This document shows positions 14,195 to 26,680 of a DNA stretch of 64,000 nt, one piece after another (position 1 is the first letter of the stretch; each line of letters opens with the position of its first letter). The notes beneath the pieces were generated by a model. The model was not told where the DNA came from and made no database searches. It saw only the letters and a program-made list of their open reading frames with translations. The stretch spans positions 115,410,741 through 115,474,740 of the forward strand of contig OX104127.1 of assembly GCA_944470555.2 (NCBI GenBank), in the 5' to 3' direction. The position numbers were made by a program, and so were the translations under genes. The stretch comes from Heterobilharzia americana. Its lineage: Eukaryota > Platyhelminthes > Trematoda > Strigeidida > Schistosomatidae.

Positions 14195-15150
14195 AACTCT
14201 TTTGAAGGTAGGGATCAAGCTGGAACATATGGATTGACAAAGCTTCTGCTGTCAACAGGTGGCGAATGCATGTTCCCTTGGAAATTTCTGATTTGACTTC
14301 ACAAATTACTTTGAAGGAAGGCTTTCGTGAAGCAGAGTGACCAGAATTAAGTAGATGCTCAAGAATCGAGCTGTCAGTGGCTTTGCACTCTCCTTTAAAT
14401 ATCCATACACGACAGTGTTCGAAAAGGAGATTGGATAGAACATACTTTGTGCAGCCGATGGTACCAGCCTCACAAGAGAAGGTGAATTACGAGACATATA
14501 TTGAGGTGGGTCAAAGTGCTGGTTTATCATTTACACGCGGTTGAATCATTAGTTGACTAAAAAAGACAATCGGAAGCTGAGAGGAGACGAAAGTCTTCTT
14601 CAATGCTTTACAAAACTATGACTTCGATATCTCTGCCAGTTCATCTCACTTGAGTGCAATATTCATAAATAGTGTCTTTGTTGAAAGCGTGCGGGTTTCT
14701 TCTTTGAAACACTCAAGGCTTATATTCTTCTCAATGAATCTTGAGCGATAACTGTTTAGAATGAACATATTTTGAAGTACCTCAAGCTCCCTATTCTCTG
14801 CATCATCTATGCAAATTCTTCTAACTCTTGTGAAAGGTGAATGAATCAGATTTCTTTTCCTGACTGTTGGAACTTAACTTTAAAAAGTGGCATGCTGTCC
14901 ATTTCAGATTTGTAAATCGATCTCCTTATGGGACCAGTATGTCTTCTTCACAATACAATGTCCAATAAATGAAATTCTTAGTCACTTTCAGCTTCCATAA
15001 TAAATTTGAGTTGTGGCATTCGTGGTATATCTTCAGTGTAACTATTCTCCTACATGAAGATGGTGTTATCCATTTATCTTCCATATAAATGTAAGTGGCT
15101 AGCCAATGGACGAGTGACCAATAGACAACCATCTGATAGAGGACCCAATG
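14195..15150 (-). mobile_element. Penelope-like retroelement fragment (3' part with GIY-YIG endonuclease)
   Basis: On the minus strand, from about 14490 down to about 14220, one frame stays open for almost 90 codons and matches the layout of a Penelope-like GIY-YIG endonuclease: a TIGCTK box at the YIG position, then LLFEHCRVWIFKGECK, SSILEHLLNSGH and finally FKVICEV. Upstream, 14530-15132 has interrupted frames including LEVLQNMFILNSYRSRFIEK, typical of the linker between reverse transcriptase and endonuclease. Stops and frame changes separate the parts and the reverse transcriptase itself is missing, so this is a dead 5'-truncated copy. Family-level assignment is from motif recognition only. 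Confidence 0.6.
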
Positions 15151-16730
15151 GTGAGTTCATTACTACTTTATCTTTCTGTCAATGAAGTTCATTATTTAAT
15201 CTGAATTGTACACTGGGATGGATCACAATAGCAATTCGTTTAGAAAATGTTTAACAATCTTAATTTGAATCTAGTTGATCGCAATATTATCCTAATCCAA
15301 TAAGCTTACGAAGGTCTGCAAAGTTCACTTAAGTAATTCACAATTGCTGAAGTGATTCAAATTACAAAATATCTTAAAATCAATTCAATTTTTCATCATG
15401 AACTCCATAATGAAGTAGAGATCTTTCTCGTTGGTGTCTTCAAAATGTTAGAATGTTAGAAACTGACCATAATTATGTTAATATACACCTTTTTATTCAC
15501 CTCACTTTCGAATTCACCTTCATACTTTTCTGCCTACGTTTTCATTACTTCATTTTGCTGTGGAATCTTTATTTCTGTTGATGCTTTTTGAGAAGTTTGG
15601 CCTTTTTTATCAGTGTATTTTTTGAAAGTTTTGTATAGTTCTGTTTACCTATTTCTTGTATTGATAAGCTGTTGTCAAAAATCTGATATTTACTTGTTTA
15701 TCTATTCGATTGGTTTCGTTCATGGCGAAAGTAAACAACCTTCTCGCTTCTTGTAGTCTTTATATTTTATTATGATTAATTGAGGCATTTTCAAGTATGA
15801 ACAGGAAAGAAATTTATTTATGCCTAGATTAAGGTGGGAAATGTACATGATGAGGTGTATATATAAAATCAGAATGGACAGTCAATATAAAATGAAATTA
15901 TTTCTCTTACAGAAAGGTCATCCTTATCTCAAAATGCTATTAAGATTATTGTCGTCATTTTTACTATTACTATGGTTACCAGTAATACTGAAGCGAGCAA
16001 CGAATGTGAAAATATCAGCTCGGTTCGCAAACTGAAAAATGATCAAAATACTTCTACCAGTATTACAAAAACTGAAACTGGTCACCATCCAGTGACGATT
16101 CACCTCATTTTGGTTTAGTTTGCCATATAGCTATCCTGTAATTAGAACGTTGTATAATATCGAAATCTTTACTTTGAACTCATAATTCAACACTCGGTTA
16201 ACAGCAAGTTATCTAAGAAATAAAATGCCGTAGTTCCTATTGTCGTAACGTGAAGGTTGAGTGAAATTATGCAGCCGTTCTTCTTAGTTTCAAAATGGAA
16301 TGAAAACGAATTTCTAGCTGGTTGACTTGATACATCAGATTGTCGAATACTCATTATGGTTGTTTCACGGAAACAGACGACTATCCTTTTCATATTCATT
16401 ACACTGATAAAATTAAGTAATATTGTACATGAGTGAAGTTACTTCTTAGTAGATAAAAGAATATACAGTTGTCATCTATCTATTTTCAGAAAACGAAAGT
16501 ACCTGGTGAAAATGTCAAGTAGTGCACATATATATGTATATATATAAACAAAGTTAGAAAGTCTAACAAATAGTAAAAGGATTTCTTGCCTCCTATAGTC
16601 ACATAGACAGAGAGACACAAAAATGTTGATCCAGTTACACGGATATTCAGAATACAGCAATTTGCAACATAATAGAGACGAAGAATCGCAAGAATGGAAA
16701 GGTGATAGGATCAACCAAAACAGATAATAA
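15150..16730. other. no recognisable feature
   Basis: AT-rich DNA. The 71-codon + frame at 15820-16035 contains a leucine-rich run but has no splice or family support. A short TA tract lies at 16530-16548. Confidence 0.35.
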
Positions 16731-16733
16731 TTT

Positions 16734-16962
16734 CAGGTTGGTATCCATCACAGACTGAAAATAGTTGGAGAAACACTAGAAACTTGAGAGCAGTGGGCAG
16801 CCATTTCGTCTTAATATGGGACTTCGCAAAAGTGTTCACCCATGACTTCACCTTTCCTAAGTCGAAACGAGTACCTTCAGGTTCCGCGGTCAACACATTA
16901 TCCTTGAGCTTCTGGGTCAGAGTCCAGTAGTGCATATTTCCTACTTCTCATAGTCCACAATA
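16734..16962 (-). repeat. tRNA-derived SINE with hammerhead-like core, copy A
   Basis: Minus strand copy of the second hammerhead-type SINE family. In order: a worn tRNA-like head (ACTCTGACCCAGAAGCTCAA onward), a body with GTCATGGGTGAACAC, the hammerhead region (16793-16842: aagtcccatattaagacgaaat) and a tail ending in ACCAACCTGAAAT-like sequence. The catalytic CUGANGA is changed to UUGCGAA and one stem II pair is lost, so no activity is expected. It lies head-to-head with copy B. Confidence 0.65.
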
Positions 16963-17004
16963 TAGTGCGAACTCCATCCAATCCCGTCGTTGAGTAACTG
17001 TCTT

Positions 17005-17204
17005 TATCCTTGAGTTGGTTAGCCTCACTGAACACGACTTCTCATTGGAACTTCGGGAATTACCCCTCGAAGCAAGTCACCAATGAGGACAATTTTGAGA
17101 ATTGTCATACTTGGATGAAACTGCTGTCCAGTGCTCTTACGTTACTGATGTTTCTCCGACTGATGTCAGTCCATGATGAGAACCCAAATGAAATTAGTAA
17201 GTAA
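17005..17204 (+). repeat. tRNA-derived SINE with hammerhead-like core, copy B
   Basis: Plus strand copy, head about 45 bp from the head of copy A. The tRNA-like region is TTGGTTAGCCTCACTGAACA and onward. The 3' half of the ribozyme is well kept (gatgaaactgctgtccagtg, with GAAA, GUC and the stem I 3' strand), whereas the CUGANGA half is degenerate. The tail (ctccgactgatgtcagtcc, then aacccaaatgaaatt) matches the other copies. Confidence 0.65.
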
Positions 17205-17209
17205 ATCCA

Positions 17210-18750
17210 AACAAACCTTCAAATTGAAAACAGATATTAGTAACGAGGGGACAAATTGATGAGAAACACTTGAAATTTTGAAGGTTCAAAGTGTACACAA
17301 TCATTCTACTTTTGCCGATATTGATCACTGTCACCTAAAGTTTCAGACTGATTAGTTTTTCAGTTCCCTTAGCTTTGATCAAATATCAACATGAAATTTC
17401 ATCTTTTACAGCCTCGGAAAATAATTCTGAAGAGGGCTTCAGTTCAAAGCAATCAATTTTTTATCCAGAATTAAGTCTCAGTTAATTTCTTCTGTGGTCC
17501 CCATAAACCCTGGGTTACAGCACTTATCTTCGTTCCAGGGATCGGGCCATTAGTCATCGGCTTTTATGATTCACTACCGTGTAGTTATTTTATCTAAGAC
17601 ATATTTCGCCTAATTAGTAAGTTATCTTCTATAGTTATATTCTATCGGAAATGACCAAAATAATACAGGATGCCTGTCGGTTTTGGATAAAACTGGCGAC
17701 ATCCTAATAAATATTGGAATGTCAACCATCTTACAGACATGTAGTGACTTGTCTTTTCCTCACTGAATTGTATCCAAAAGCATTGCTCAGCACTGTTTTA
17801 TCTAAACATCTGTGAAAAATAAGTGCTAAACCCAAATTGTCGCCAATTTTAGTGAGAGCATATTCTTTACTGGATTAGAACTTAGCATACAGTAAGAGAG
17901 TTGATGGTTGTTGATGTTACCCAAAATGATTGACAAGTGGCTTTATTGTCATGATGACTCATTCTAGCATGAGTGTATTTCCGTATGTAAAATTAAACAA
18001 GCAGCTCAAATACCGATTCCTAAGACATTTTAACACATGAGGAGAGACTAGATCTACCGATGTGGATAACCTTAGGATGATTCAAGTTTACGGATTTGGA
18101 TTTTTCCCCCAAAAATATTCACTAGACTGTTCAAAAATATTTTAAAAAGATATTGAGCTCCACCACTGAGTATATTCAGTGTAACAGTAGGATAAATGAC
18201 AGCTAAACTTTAGATTTTCTGGAATAGTTACTATACTCATTTACACTCTAGGGAGTGTTCATAGTTTAAAATGGTTAAAATGGTTATGATTGTCTGAATA
18301 ATACAATAATGTGTCTGTGTCTATCTCAGTTAGCTGTCATTATTATCAACATTGTTATACTTTTGGAAGAATTTGGAAAGATATGTAAACAATTTGCATG
18401 CTAATCTTATTAAGAGGAGTTGAGTATGATTGTGGAAGTACGTCTGGAAGCTTGTGAACTTTAAGTTTCTAGAACCTTTTACACCACTGCTTGTAGAACA
18501 TTGGCTAGAAAATCACTTGATACTTAACATCAATATACACTGAGCAACTGAGAAGGGAACTGTCGAATTCATTCTTCAGTGTCAACTCATCCCTAGAGGG
18601 TATACACTTAGTAAAAGAGATTATACTGAATCAAAGTATGTTCACTCGTTAAGTAAATTAATTTGAAGTTAATAACATAAAATGCAGATTGTCGTTCAAC
18701 TCGTTTCTTTTGATTTCGAATTTCATTGGTTTTAATATTTGGTAACTACG
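17210..18750. other. no recognisable gene; possible low-copy repeat near 17480-17580
   Basis: Mostly AT-rich. The segment 17480-17580 (containing ccataaaccctgggttacag) is GC-richer than its surroundings and may belong to an unnamed repeat. Confidence 0.3.
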
Positions 18751-18757
18751 GTTACCG

Positions 18758-18911
18758 TTTGTTTCTATTCGAACTTGGGACCGAACGCTTCAGATGTTAA
18801 AGGCACTGAGCCTCTTTAGCCACTTCTCATGCAACAGGTATAAATTTGATGTTTTTGCTTGTATTACTCCCTCACTGATTGGACCGAATTGGTCCGTGTT
18901 CATTGGCAATT
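18758..18911 (-). repeat. Smalpha-type SINE, minus-strand segment without ribozyme
   Basis: The stretch aligns, in the same orientation, to the body of the nearly complete minus-strand Smalpha copy at 20953-21140: both hold the tRNA-like gcttca...gagcc region, the caggtataaatttga / cgggtatagtttcaa block and a ggaccga-rich block. It ends where a plus-strand Smalpha piece starts, giving an inversion junction near 18911. Transcribed right to left it would lack its ribozyme. Confidence 0.55.
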
Positions 18912-19025
18912 TCGAGTCCCGTTTGGAACAACATCACTCACTGAGAGGAAAGTACATCCAGGTGAAGACTCCCAAACTGAGCGAAACGCGCATCCTGGAT
19001 TGCATTTCTAGCCGCTATTCATCAT
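18911..19025 (+). repeat. Smalpha-type SINE 3' half with hammerhead ribozyme
   Basis: Starts with the B-box side (ttcgagtcccg) and runs into a hammerhead at about 18954-19004. Stem I is intact (ATCCAG with CTGGAT), GAAA is present and the cleavage site lies before CTGGATT. The core reads GUGAAGA instead of CUGANGA, so the C3-G8 pair is lost, and stem II is mismatched. Probably inactive. The preserved stem I suggests fairly recent decay. Confidence 0.6.
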
Positions 19026-19053
19026 TAATATATAACTGAAACATAGACATTAT

Positions 19054-19145
19054 CGAGGCATCCACGCAGGAGGCTGTATACCAATAGAGACCTATTCTTT
19101 CGGTTTAATCAACGACGGGAGAATACAAGCAACAACAATAATACC
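19054..19145 (+). repeat. Smalpha-type SINE 5' segment
   Basis: GAGGCATCCACGCAGG followed by accaatagagacc and caacgacggg matches the 5' start of the full copy at 20885-21165 (read on its minus strand: gaggcatccacactgg ... ccaacagagacc ... caacgacgg). It lies about 30 bp after a Smalpha 3' end in the same orientation, as in a tandem or dimeric insertion. Confidence 0.5.
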
Positions 19146-19877
19146 AGGTGAACTGATTGGTACATTAATAGTCTGAATGTGGAAGTTTTGACTCGGATTC
19201 TCACCTATTATGTTTTGGAAACATTCACAGGATTTAATCTATTTCACAACTTAGTTTCAAACTAAAAACAAAGTTAGAACAACTTACAATCCAAAGCTAA
19301 TGTCACTAACCTTTCAGTATTTTGCAAGATAATCTAGCTCAGTATGTCAGATAAATGTTTCAATATACCATTATCTTTAGTTCTGTGCACTTTGGTTATT
19401 TTTCATTTCTTATTTCGGATAGGATTTCAGCATGAATTAAAACTAGGTCACCATTTAATAGTTTCTGGTTATGTCGGAGTAAGATGAATTATGATAGTGA
19501 TTGCTGTACAATCAAAGAAGATAGGTTAGACGAAATATAGATAACGACTTTATACCTGTTGTAGTGTGAAGCATTTTTTATGACACTGAAAACGTTGAGT
19601 TTTCACCTTACTATTTCTCACTGCCAATAGGTAGCATAGTTCCCTTAGGTCACTATTGATGTGTATCCAATATACTGCTGATCAAGGTGTAATTTAAATT
19701 ACTGAACTATAATAAGTAAACTGACTTGTAAAATTGTAAGTCATAAGCGTCTTCATGTTTGCTAATGATCTTTAGAATTAATGATGAGGCGTAGTCATAC
19801 CTAAATTTTTAATTTACTACTAGGTACAAAATACTGTGCTATTTGTTGTTCTTATTTGCCGTGTTCTTTTCTCGAAT

Positions 19878-20165
19878 GAAGAACTTTTCAATGTAGATTA
19901 TGGTGATACGCAAAACATTGTTTAAATTGGGATTGGGAATAAAAAGTCCTGGTGAGAAAGCCATGACATATGCGATCAACCAGTCGGCAGTAATGCGGAT
20001 GCTTACTGAAGTTCGCGCTATATCGCGAATTGACAGAAGTAGTAAAGTGAAGATCACTGCTGAGTCCTATGCCAAAAGGAAGCAGGTTTTCGGTGTTCCC
20101 AGTTTTTCAAAAGTTCTCCAGCTAATGTCAGTCTGTAATGAAAATTATCAAGAAATAAATAAAAT
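19878..20165 (+). repeat. tRNA-derived SINE with hammerhead-like core, copy C (strongly diverged)
   Basis: Recognised by order and tail: catcactgctgagtcctatg corresponds to the start of the ribozyme, aagcaggttttcggtgttcc to its 3' part, and ccagctaatgtcagtctg to the conserved tail. GAAA and stem II are destroyed. An overlapping 93-codon open frame at 19900-20181 is the SINE read as protein and not a gene. Confidence 0.5.
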
Positions 20166-20884
20166 CCCCAAAAGCCTCTAAATGAATGAAGTATCAAAGT
20201 ATGAAGTTCCATACTTGAATCGTTTATTGATAGATAACAGTGTTTGTCATCAAACAACTAGATATTACTTCCTCCTTGGGTATAATTAGAGTATACACCC
20301 TTCTCTGCCAAGTCAGATGAAGTAACTTTAAAGGGTTGGTAAGCTTACAGGATTAGAAGAGAAATAACTTCACTTGGCCGAAACCTGCTATTCTGGTAGG
20401 TGTGAAAATCATTTTCGTGAGAAATCATTCGTACATGCTAAGAAAGACCCCTATACATGAACAGACAGGTAATTCTGTTCTTCATAGGTTCCTTTTCACT
20501 GATTAATCAAGGTGAATCAAATGATGCAAATGTACATGGATATATGGACATTACAAACTTGTTAGATTAAATTTCTTGGGAATGACAATGTGAGAAAATG
20601 GATAATTAAAAACTAAAATATTAATAGTGAGAAAATTATTTTTATTCTTCGTCACATCTACTTCTTTATCATGTATTTAACTTTAGAAAAATCTGATGTG
20701 AAACGGTTTCCTATTGTGAATAATAGCTATTTGTTTTTGATGATTCTAATAAATTCTTTGTTTTTGCTTAACATTATTGGTGAGCTGACTGAAAAATATA
20801 TGCACCGATGTAGATAACCTAGGTGTGTATAAAACATTTTTCGTAAAGAATGGTATTTATGTATAGTAATGATGGGCACTAGCT

Positions 20885-21165
20885 AACAGTGGAATCCAAG
20901 ATGAGCATTTCTTCCTATTTGGGACTCTCAGCTGGATGTGCCTGCCTCCCGGTGTTGTTCTCACCGGGACTCGGACTCGGGAGTAATCGCTTCAAATGCG
21001 AGAGCGTTATCCGCTACAACACCGAGCCACGATAGCTACTTCTTGTGCGACGGGTATAGTTTCAATATAATTGCTTTTATATCACACCGTCGTTGACTGG
21101 ACCGAGTTGATCGGTCTCTGTTGGCATATGGGCTCCAGTGTGGATGCCTCGATATCACCTGTGAT
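20885..21165 (-). repeat. near full-length Smalpha hammerhead SINE
   Basis: Read on the minus strand the element begins GAGGCATCCACACTGGAGCC, continues through ccaacagagaccgatcaact, a tRNA-like pol III region (tggctcggtgttgtagcgg as A-box side, gagtccgagtcccgg as B-box side) and ends in a hammerhead at about 20888-20945. Stem I (ATCCAG with TTGGAT, one G-U) and GAAA are kept. The core has a one-base deletion (CUGA-GAG instead of CUGAUGAG) and an A replacing the C that closes stem II. This is the best preserved Smalpha in the window but probably inactive. Confidence 0.75.
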
Positions 21166-21169
21166 AGGT

Positions 21170-24100
21170 AATTACTACAAATTACAAGCGATAACACTAA
21201 ATGGTATTTATGGTTTCAATTTTCGCAGTAGCAGATTTTAAAGCAAGACAAACAACGATCTAGTGTTTTCACATTGGAAGGGATGATTTCATCGGTACCT
21301 ACATCTCATATGAAACAATATTTTCGTTTGTTACAATATGGGTATTAAATCAGAAAATGTCTAAATTCAAAAGTAACTTGTAACTGAGATTGGTTTCAAA
21401 CCCACAATTACTGTCTATTTTCTATTCTTATGGTTTTGTGCAACTGAAAAATAGATGAATTTTCTTTGGACGTGTGATGATGAATGAAACCGTTTACGAC
21501 CGTAGAAACCACTTTATTTTGAGACCACTTTTTATTTAGTAGATAACGGAGATAACACGTGAGATTAAGGTATGATTTGATCCTTATCTGAGGTCAATTC
21601 GTTTGCTACTTGAGTTCATAACTATGATAATAACTTTTCCATGAATTATGGAACTAGGAAAAACCTTAACTCTTGCATTTGATGTAAAATACTATAACAG
21701 TTATTTGGAGAACTTGAAATTATGACTACGTATACATCGACTCATTTTGGACTACTCCGATTGGCAGTTTCCGTGGTGATGGTGTACACAACATTCTTCA
21801 ATGGAGTGAACGTGTCTTGTCAATAAAGTCAGTTTGTTTGATTTGCGTGTATTGAACAGTCTCTCAACAGATTAATCGATAAGCCATCATGAATTACATG
21901 ATAAACATTTGCGCATATATTACTAATTCTAGCTGAGGTGAGGTGTATTCCTTTTGACTATCGTCAAGACATGGCAGTAATGAGACCTTATGAAACATTT
22001 CAACCAAATATTTCGCCTCCTTTGGCTATTACTTAAAGAGTAACCAATCAAAGTTTATGGACTTGCATATTACTTTGTGTACTGTTAAATTTCGTGATCT
22101 TCATGTAAAGGATTTTTAACTCAGTATGGAAAGTTATTGCACTGTTTGACTTAATTTTACTTCCAGTCGATATTCTCACTTTCCTATCGTCAAGTTTTCA
22201 CTAGATTCGACTTCGGAATTCTCGGTGGCAATGAGAAATATATTCCTTGATGATGTTTAATTTATTTTCATACTATACAATTTTTTTTCAAACCTATCAC
22301 TGAGAATAAACAAACATAGTGTTCACTATTATTAAGGCCGAAAACTTATAAAGTTTCATATCATCACTACACTCACCAGTGATTCTACATCTTAGTTAGT
22401 CAATTTGACAAAAAAAGCGATTTTGAACTGAGAAACTGTATATTGCACTATATCCATTTCATGTTAGTTATATTGTAGATATTGAAAAAAATGTATTAGA
22501 TCTTAGGAAAACACAGAACACTTGAAGGATATATTTCTTCTCTTCACTGCAATCATCTGTGCTTTCTGATATGGAAAAATTCTGATTTAAAATTCCTTAA
22601 ACGGTTATTTCTTTAAAGCCTAAAGCATATTTATCTCATGTGTACATTTTTTCTCGTAGGACAATAAATTAACAAGTGGAAACAAAAACATACTTTATAT
22701 TCTAAACAGACTAAATGAGGTATTTGGTATTACCTTTTCCAACTTATGAAAACAAACTCCTATTCATGACTTTTAGATCCAGTGTTTCTCATATTTATGC
22801 AGAATAAATTCAAAGTACAATTATATTTACTGAATGTAGGCAACAGGTGTTTAGCAAAGCATCAGTAACTTATGCATATTATCCAAAATACACTTGTTCA
22901 TAATAAGGAATTGTAATTGGCAGGCAAATTTCGACAATAAAGGTAATCAGAATTATCGTAAAATGAGATATTAACCAAATGATTCTTGAAAATGTTTTGT
23001 TGTATACGGCAATGATTACTTCCAGTCAATACAGTTTCAGTCAAGCTAAACGAAACCATTATATAGTAAATAAGGCTGAACAGTTTTTATGTTCACTGAA
23101 AACCATTGAACACTACAAATGTTTGCACAACTTACAAACACTTTTTAATCATACTGACTTACATGTGACATTGGAATACGTCTGTATCTCGCCACTAGTT
23201 GGCTTAGCGTACAAAAAAGCTGCTTATAAATTTGAAAAAAAGTGACAAAAAGTTAATTTGTTTTCTTTTGCATTTCACAAAACCTATTTTCTTTTGTGAA
23301 GGACACGAAGTACTTAGGGATATACGAGTGATGATCCAAAGGAAAAGAAATTCTTTGATTTGTTTGTAGATTCTATCAGATACCAAATACTGCAATTTTC
23401 TGGTTGAGAACTGGCTTCAGAGTATTGGTTTTATGTAAGATGAAATTTTCCATCACTTTACAGAATCGAAATGAGTTAATGTACTACAAGACTATGTTGT
23501 TTACACCTCTGAAGGGAACCATAGTTTTAAACATAAGACTGTTAAGTATGACATTTAGAACATTCTTCAGATCTTCCTTACAATCATTTCATTCGGAATA
23601 CAGCCACCATCTTTCTTGTTGTATTTTTGTCATTTAAAATGGGAGAGTAATAAAACTTTATTCACTTGAACGCTGATTCACTTTGCATGTGAATTTTTTA
23701 TGGCTTGAAGATCGTCAAGTAAAACTTATCTATACATCTGCTTTGCGTGAGCATAAGTTTCGCCTATCGGCCGTTCAACTTTTCGGAGAAATTAAGTTAC
23801 GTATGATGGCTTATTGAACATTAGGAAAAAAAACTAAAAGCCATTCTTAAGCAAAATGATATTTAGCTGTGGTTCCTTAGTTTGAGGATAACGTGCTTTG
23901 CTGTAGCTGAAGCTTCTTGATTCCACCACCAACGGAAGAAAGAAAATATGAATATACTTTTATGTGTCAAAAAGGTGCGAACTGAACAACTTACAGTAGT
24001 CCTCAAATTCAACTAACTGTTTCGTTTTCTAATGTACCTAGACAATTCCTGACAAGATACAGTCTATTAGCCTGAAATGAAAGAAATTTAAATTCACTGG

Positions 24101-26480
24101 TGTTTTCAAGTAACAGTCTTATGGAAACATTTATAATGGTCATTACCAAAAGATTATAATCAATGAATTTTAAAACGTTCAATGTTTAATCTCATGATTT
24201 ATAAGACGATGCAATTTTACAGTTAAAAAGGGGTCATTCGATTATCAGACAATGAAAGGAATACTTACCTATTTTTATGATGTTACCGCACATAAAATTC
24301 AAACGCACTGACCAGATTCACTAAAATCTGGTAGTAAAAAAGCCAGACACAAAAGTGAATATTAGACATATACACACGTATACGCATAGTAGGTTAAAGA
24401 TAAAGAGATCAGATTATGAGGTCAACTAGTGAGACGATAACACTGTCTAGTTATTTCTCAAAAAACCTTTTATGACTTCAATGTTGTCATGATTTATTTA
24501 TCAATTAAAATAGAGTTATAAGTTTTCATTGACGAAATGAATCATTCTTATGCAAATAAAATCGAACATAGAAGTCAAATAATGGATTGTGCTACAAAAT
24601 TTTAGTTGACTTTCATTGTCTAAATTAAACGCACATACTTTTATTCTGCGGTTACCGAAAATAAGCCCAAAATGTTGAAAACGCATACTGTTTATCTCCG
24701 TTTTATAACTTTGAGTTTGTGTATGCACGAGTTTCAGTGGAATAAGTCATCGAGAATTACTCAAATATCTTCGTTCCGCTATACCATCAAATCTAATTAT
24801 GGCTCATAGTGGTCAGAAGAAGTTTATTATTGACAAATACAGGTGACTTTGCTGAAAACAATGATCATGAAATAGATATATTCTTTTTGATGAACTTAGA
24901 CATCTGATTACATTCCATGTATTTCTACTCTGTCAGTCTTATCCTTTACTTTTCATTTTTATGTTTTTATGATCCCAAAAGTTCTCTCTTTCTATGCTGT
25001 TGTAATCAATAGAAATGTATGAGAAGTTTTTTCACTTTCGCTTCTAGTTTGTGGTGTCTGTTCCGCCGTGTATTTATCATTGAGAGCAACTGAAAATGGC
25101 TATCTCTAACACTTACACAAAAAAGCATTTTTCACACAAACTGTTCACCGTGGTTTTTTAATGTACATCTATTAAATTGACTTAAATGTTAACTTTATAT
25201 CAGTAAATAAAATCCATTACAGGAAAAGTTATGACACAGTCAGCTAGAGGTTTCTGATAAATATTATTTAGTAGCAGTTGGATTAAAGCATCTGCTCATT
25301 CAAAATCAATGTTCGAAGCATATAGTCTTGGGGATCGAGAACTTGATACCAGTCTTCAACAACTACTCAAGTTGGAAACAAGTGTAGAAGAATAAAAAAC
25401 ACTCTACTATAGCACATACAATGACTTAGGTGTTTCATATGTATAAAGTTCTCATGGTCGTCAGATTATGTTCCACTTTAGAGGCATATAAATGAAACAA
25501 ATCAGTCTTCCTAGGTGAAGAGAAAATTATTGTGAAAAATGTAGTGAACGAATCAGACCTCTAAGAACTAACAAATCCACTAGAAAAATATCTGACCAGT
25601 TTATTGTTCTCAATCATTAAAAAGTTGACGAAATTAGTAATTACCATGTGAATACCAGTAGACAAAAGAGTTGTGTCCCTATCCAGTGCAGTTTAAAGCC
25701 AAAATAAAACGTGGGAAATTTTTGTTACTATCTACAAATAACTTAAGTAATTTTAGGGAGAATACTTTCAAGCAAATGTGCTTTTTAATGCTTAGCTTCA
25801 GCAAATTCTTCATTTTCCTGTTGTAAAAACAACTATACAATGAAGGTAGCATTTGTTCATATTTGGTATTTCTTCCGCATTTTCCTCTTCCACAATAAAC
25901 ATTCATGGTGTACTTATTCGCTAGGATATTAAGCAAAGAGACTGATATTTTTCATTTTCATGGTAATAATCAATGTTGATTATAATCTATGGCAAATTAC
26001 ATGTGAAGCTTTTTAGTCAATTAAAGACAACTTGTAATGTGGACCACCTTCGTTGGTCTAATCTATTTTCACTTTCTACCATACCAATTTTTGCAAAAAA
26101 AACACTTTCGAAATCCACATTGAAATATTTCCAGATGTTTCATCTTTAGAAGCATGAATAGCTTAAATGACGATGCAGGACTTATCTGGTTGCAATATAA
26201 GGAAGTAGTTTATGGGAGAAAAATTAGTACACGTATTGAGTAAGTTTTGGACTTCATTTTTTAGGAAGTTAGATAGTGAGTGAATTGTTAGTCAGAAGAT
26301 GACCTATGAGTTGACTCCGATGTCATTTGTCATTACTTGGACCTATACTTAACTAAGAGTAGCTGAAATCAGGCTATTTTAGAACCAATCCGATTTCGAG
26401 AGGTTTGAACGATCTAAGTTACTCAATAGCGCCATTGGATGGAGATCACGATATATTATAAACTAACAGTAGTATGAAAT
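21170..26480. other. no supported gene or named repeat
   Basis: About 5.3 kb of AT-rich DNA. The 88-codon frame at 22979-23245 and the 85-codon minus frame at 25679-25936 lack splice, start or family support and fall within chance length for this composition. Confidence 0.35.
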
Positions 26481-26487
26481 ATGCTCC

Positions 26488-26680
26488 ACAAGATTCTGCC
26501 CCAAAGGCTCGATGGCAGCTTGTTGGCCATATACTCGAAGGTCCTGGGTTTGACTCCTGGCGAGCAGTGTCATGTAAGCGAACTACTGAGGAGTTCCATA
26601 TGTGAACGAAACAGCCATTCATTACCCCCAAGCTACCAATGTTGTCAGTCCATGATGAATACCAACCTGACATTGGTAAC
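26488..26680 (+). repeat. tRNA-derived SINE with hammerhead core, copy D (core retained)
   Basis: The head looks like a tRNA gene: ggctcgatggcagcttgttg on the A-box side and GGTTTGACTCC as a near-consensus B box. Downstream, CTGAGGA (26585-26591) satisfies CUGANGA, GTTC (26593-26596) can pair with GAAC (26604-26607), and GAAA follows at 26608-26611. The family form of stem II is GUCC/GGAC, so GUUC/GAAC is a paired double change. Cleavage triplet is AUU, allowed by the NUH rule. Stem I appears broken, so activity is doubtful. Confidence 0.7.

Noticed and set aside
19900..20181. 93-codon open frame as a gene
   Set aside because: It lies within a diverged SINE copy and its translation follows the repeat.
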